A stretch of DNA of 6,193 nucleotides from Acidobacteriota bacterium (lineage in GTDB: Bacteria; Acidobacteriota; UBA6911; RPQK01; JADFOI01). Shown piece after piece: positions 4,816-6,193 of the stretch. The notes under the pieces were generated by a model that searched no databases, was not told the origin of the DNA, and saw only the letters and a list, made by a program, of their open reading frames with translations. Where the stretch lies: positions 1 through 6,193 of the forward strand of contig JAUXKG010000166.1 of the NCBI GenBank assembly GCA_030624355.1, read 5' to 3'. Each line of letters begins with the position of its first letter. The first letter of the stretch is position 1. The translations under genes and the position numbers were made by a program.

Positions 4816-6193
4816 TCAGGTCGATGCCCAGTTCCGGCGATCGATGATGGTCTCCGGTTCGTAGGTAACACCGCCTACCAGCCGCTTCGCCTCACGTCGG
4901 CTTGTCCACCACAGCAAAGGACCCAAAACACTCTCCCCAATTCTGGCTGCCACACCGAATTCCTTGGCCATCTCCCTGCGCAGCAACTTGATCTGCTCGG
5001 TAACAGCTTTATTGGTCTTCTTCAGTTGCCGTTCCATGGCCCAGAGCATGCCGCTGTAAGCGTACTTCAGTCCATTCATCTCTTCTTCAAACCGCTTACG
5101 GATTCGCAGGTCCGGGTCGTCCCTGTAGCGTTTCCATCCTTCCAGTGTAGTGCGGCAGACACGGAACAGGCTGGGGCCATTTCGCTCAAAATCCTTCCAG
5201 AAGGCCCAGTCCAGAAACCTCTTGGAATCATCTCGGGAGATCGCTGCATGCTGAAAATTGAATTTGTGCTGGCCGTGAATATCGGCCAGGTCGACATCCA
5301 GAAGACGCCCCTGCTGGGAAATCTCCTGGTAAAGTGGAGTGCCGGGAACAGGTGTGTACAGCATGAATTGATGAAAATCGGTCTCATGGGACACGGCAAA
5401 TTCGATCTCCTCACGAATGTTCTCCGGCGTGTGGTGTTCCAGACCGACGATCGTGGAACCCAGCAGCTTGATGCCGTGGCGGCGCAGCTGTTGGGTCATT
5501 TCTCTGGTATCAATACCATTGAGCTTCGAATATTCTGAACCCGCTGATTCCAAGCCCATCCAGAGCCAGGAAACTCCCAGTTCCACCAGTTCCTTCATCT
5601 TGTACTTTCGGATGGCGTTGGCCGAGGCAAACACGAACAGCTCCCAACTCTTTCCCCATTGCTTCATCAGCTCCAGCAGCTCTATGGCACGCTTCCGAAA
5701 CAGAAGGAAGTTTTCATCCATGATGAAAAAGGACCGTACATTTAATTTCTCCTCCATTTTCGTCATCACCTGGAACAGCTCTTCTCCGGTGTTGTAGAAG
5801 TTGAGAAATTTCCCCTTGCCGCCGAAGAAAGAGGAGGTCGTACAGAAATTACACCCCATGGGGCAGCCAACCGAAGGAATGATGGTGGCCGCTTTGGAAC
5901 CGATGCGAACAGGCAATTTCAAGCCCATCATTCGGTGCCCAAAGCCTGCAACGATCTGAGCATGATGGATGGGCGCTCCCTCATCTTCGCCCAAAAACCT
6001 TCTCATCCAGGAGATTCCATCTCCTCTTACAATATGATCGGCATCGATCTGCTGTTCGATCTCCGGAATCGCTGTGACATGTCCTCCCACCACGATCACG
6101 GAATCGGGAGACAAGCGTCGCACCATCCGGCACATTTCCCGAACCTTACCCACGTTTACAATGATCGAAGAGATTCCCACGATGTCGTAGCGA
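4816..6193 (-). CDS. B12-binding radical SAM enzyme, 5' end outside window
   Basis: 458 residues are visible; the frame is open at the window edge (first full codons RYDIVGISS). A GTG at 6180-6178 is not taken as the start because YDIVGIS is itself typical of this fold. Numbering from that Arg, residues 1-60 are the C-terminal half of a cobalamin-binding domain (VIVVGGHVTAIPE, then DADHIVRGDG). The radical SAM core follows, with the 4Fe-4S cysteines C110-PMG-C114-NF-C117, then FIMDENFLL, WLWMGLESAG, STIVGLEHHTPENI and YTPVPGTPLY. A basic, helical tail of about 130 residues ends in RRNWAST. Members use S-adenosylmethionine, often with B12, for methylations, ring formations or C-C couplings, many in lipid or natural-product pathways. 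The substrate cannot be told here. It has its own terminator, so it is probably not part of the oxidase operon. Confidence 0.92.
   Translation of the reverse strand, partial: RYDIVGISSIIVNVGKVREMCRMVRRLSPDSVIVVGGHVTAIPEIEQQIDADHIVRGDGISWMRRFLGEDEGAPIHHAQIVAGFGHRMMGLKLPVRIGSKAATIIPSVGCPMGCNFCTTSSFFGGKGKFLNFYNTGEELFQVMTKMEEKLNVRSFFIMDENFLLFRKRAIELLELMKQWGKSWELFVFASANAIRKYKMKELVELGVSWLWMGLESAGSEYSKLNGIDTREMTQQLRRHGIKLLGSTIVGLEHHTPENIREEIEFAVSHETDFHQFMLYTPVPGTPLYQEISQQGRLLDVDLADIHGQHKFNFQHAAISRDDSKRFLDWAFWKDFERNGPSLFRVCRTTLEGWKRYRDDPDLRIRKRFEEEMNGLKYAYSGMLWAMERQLKKTNKAVTEQIKLLRREMAKEFGVAARIGESVLGPLLWWTSRREAKRLVGGVTYEPETIIDRRNWAST

Noticed and set aside
4747..5538. + strand open frame (263 codons) running into the radical SAM gene
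   Set aside because: Mostly antisense to the radical SAM core, crosses the terminator hairpin, and has no recognisable domain or Shine-Dalgarno.

Overview
The window holds one compact minus-strand operon for an A-type heme-copper cytochrome c oxidase, followed (in + coordinates) by the 3' part of a minus-strand B12-binding radical SAM gene. Every supported gene is on the minus strand, so transcription runs from high to low coordinates. Moderate-to-high GC, the CuA-bearing subunit II without a fused cytochrome c, the split pair of subunit III genes, the small CAMC membrane protein behind the oxidase and the radical SAM neighbour suggest an aerobic Gram-negative bacterium of the Acidobacteriota or a deltaproteobacterium-like lineage. 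That placement is from memory of similar gene orders, not a database search.

Layout in transcription order. (1) 6193-4816: B12-binding radical SAM enzyme, 5' end outside the window, closed by a strong hairpin/T-tract terminator (4784-4810). (2) 4815-4478: a 338-bp gene-free stretch that must hold the oxidase promoter and leader. It carries a 20-bp near-perfect dyad, a small hairpin and, next to the start of ctaC, an ATG-TGA start-stop codon pair with well-placed Shine-Dalgarno bases. (3) 4477-216: ctaC (subunit II), ctaD (subunit I), a divergent subunit III, a canonical subunit III (ctaE) and ctaF (subunit IV), with gaps of 60, 39, 32 and 15 bp. (4) 173-1: start of a small membrane protein with a CxxC motif, cut by the window edge.

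Together the oxidase genes encode a complex that takes electrons from cytochrome c through CuA (subunit II) to heme a and the heme a3/CuB site (subunit I), reduces O2 to water and pumps protons. The subunit I ligands and D-pathway residues are all present, but the K-pathway positions are not: the lysine is Ile363 and the serine below it is Phe300. This is the most unusual protein-level feature here. At the RNA level, inverted repeats contain or span the stop codons of ctaC, ctaD and ctaF, which suggests repeated use of intercistronic hairpins to tune subunit ratios.
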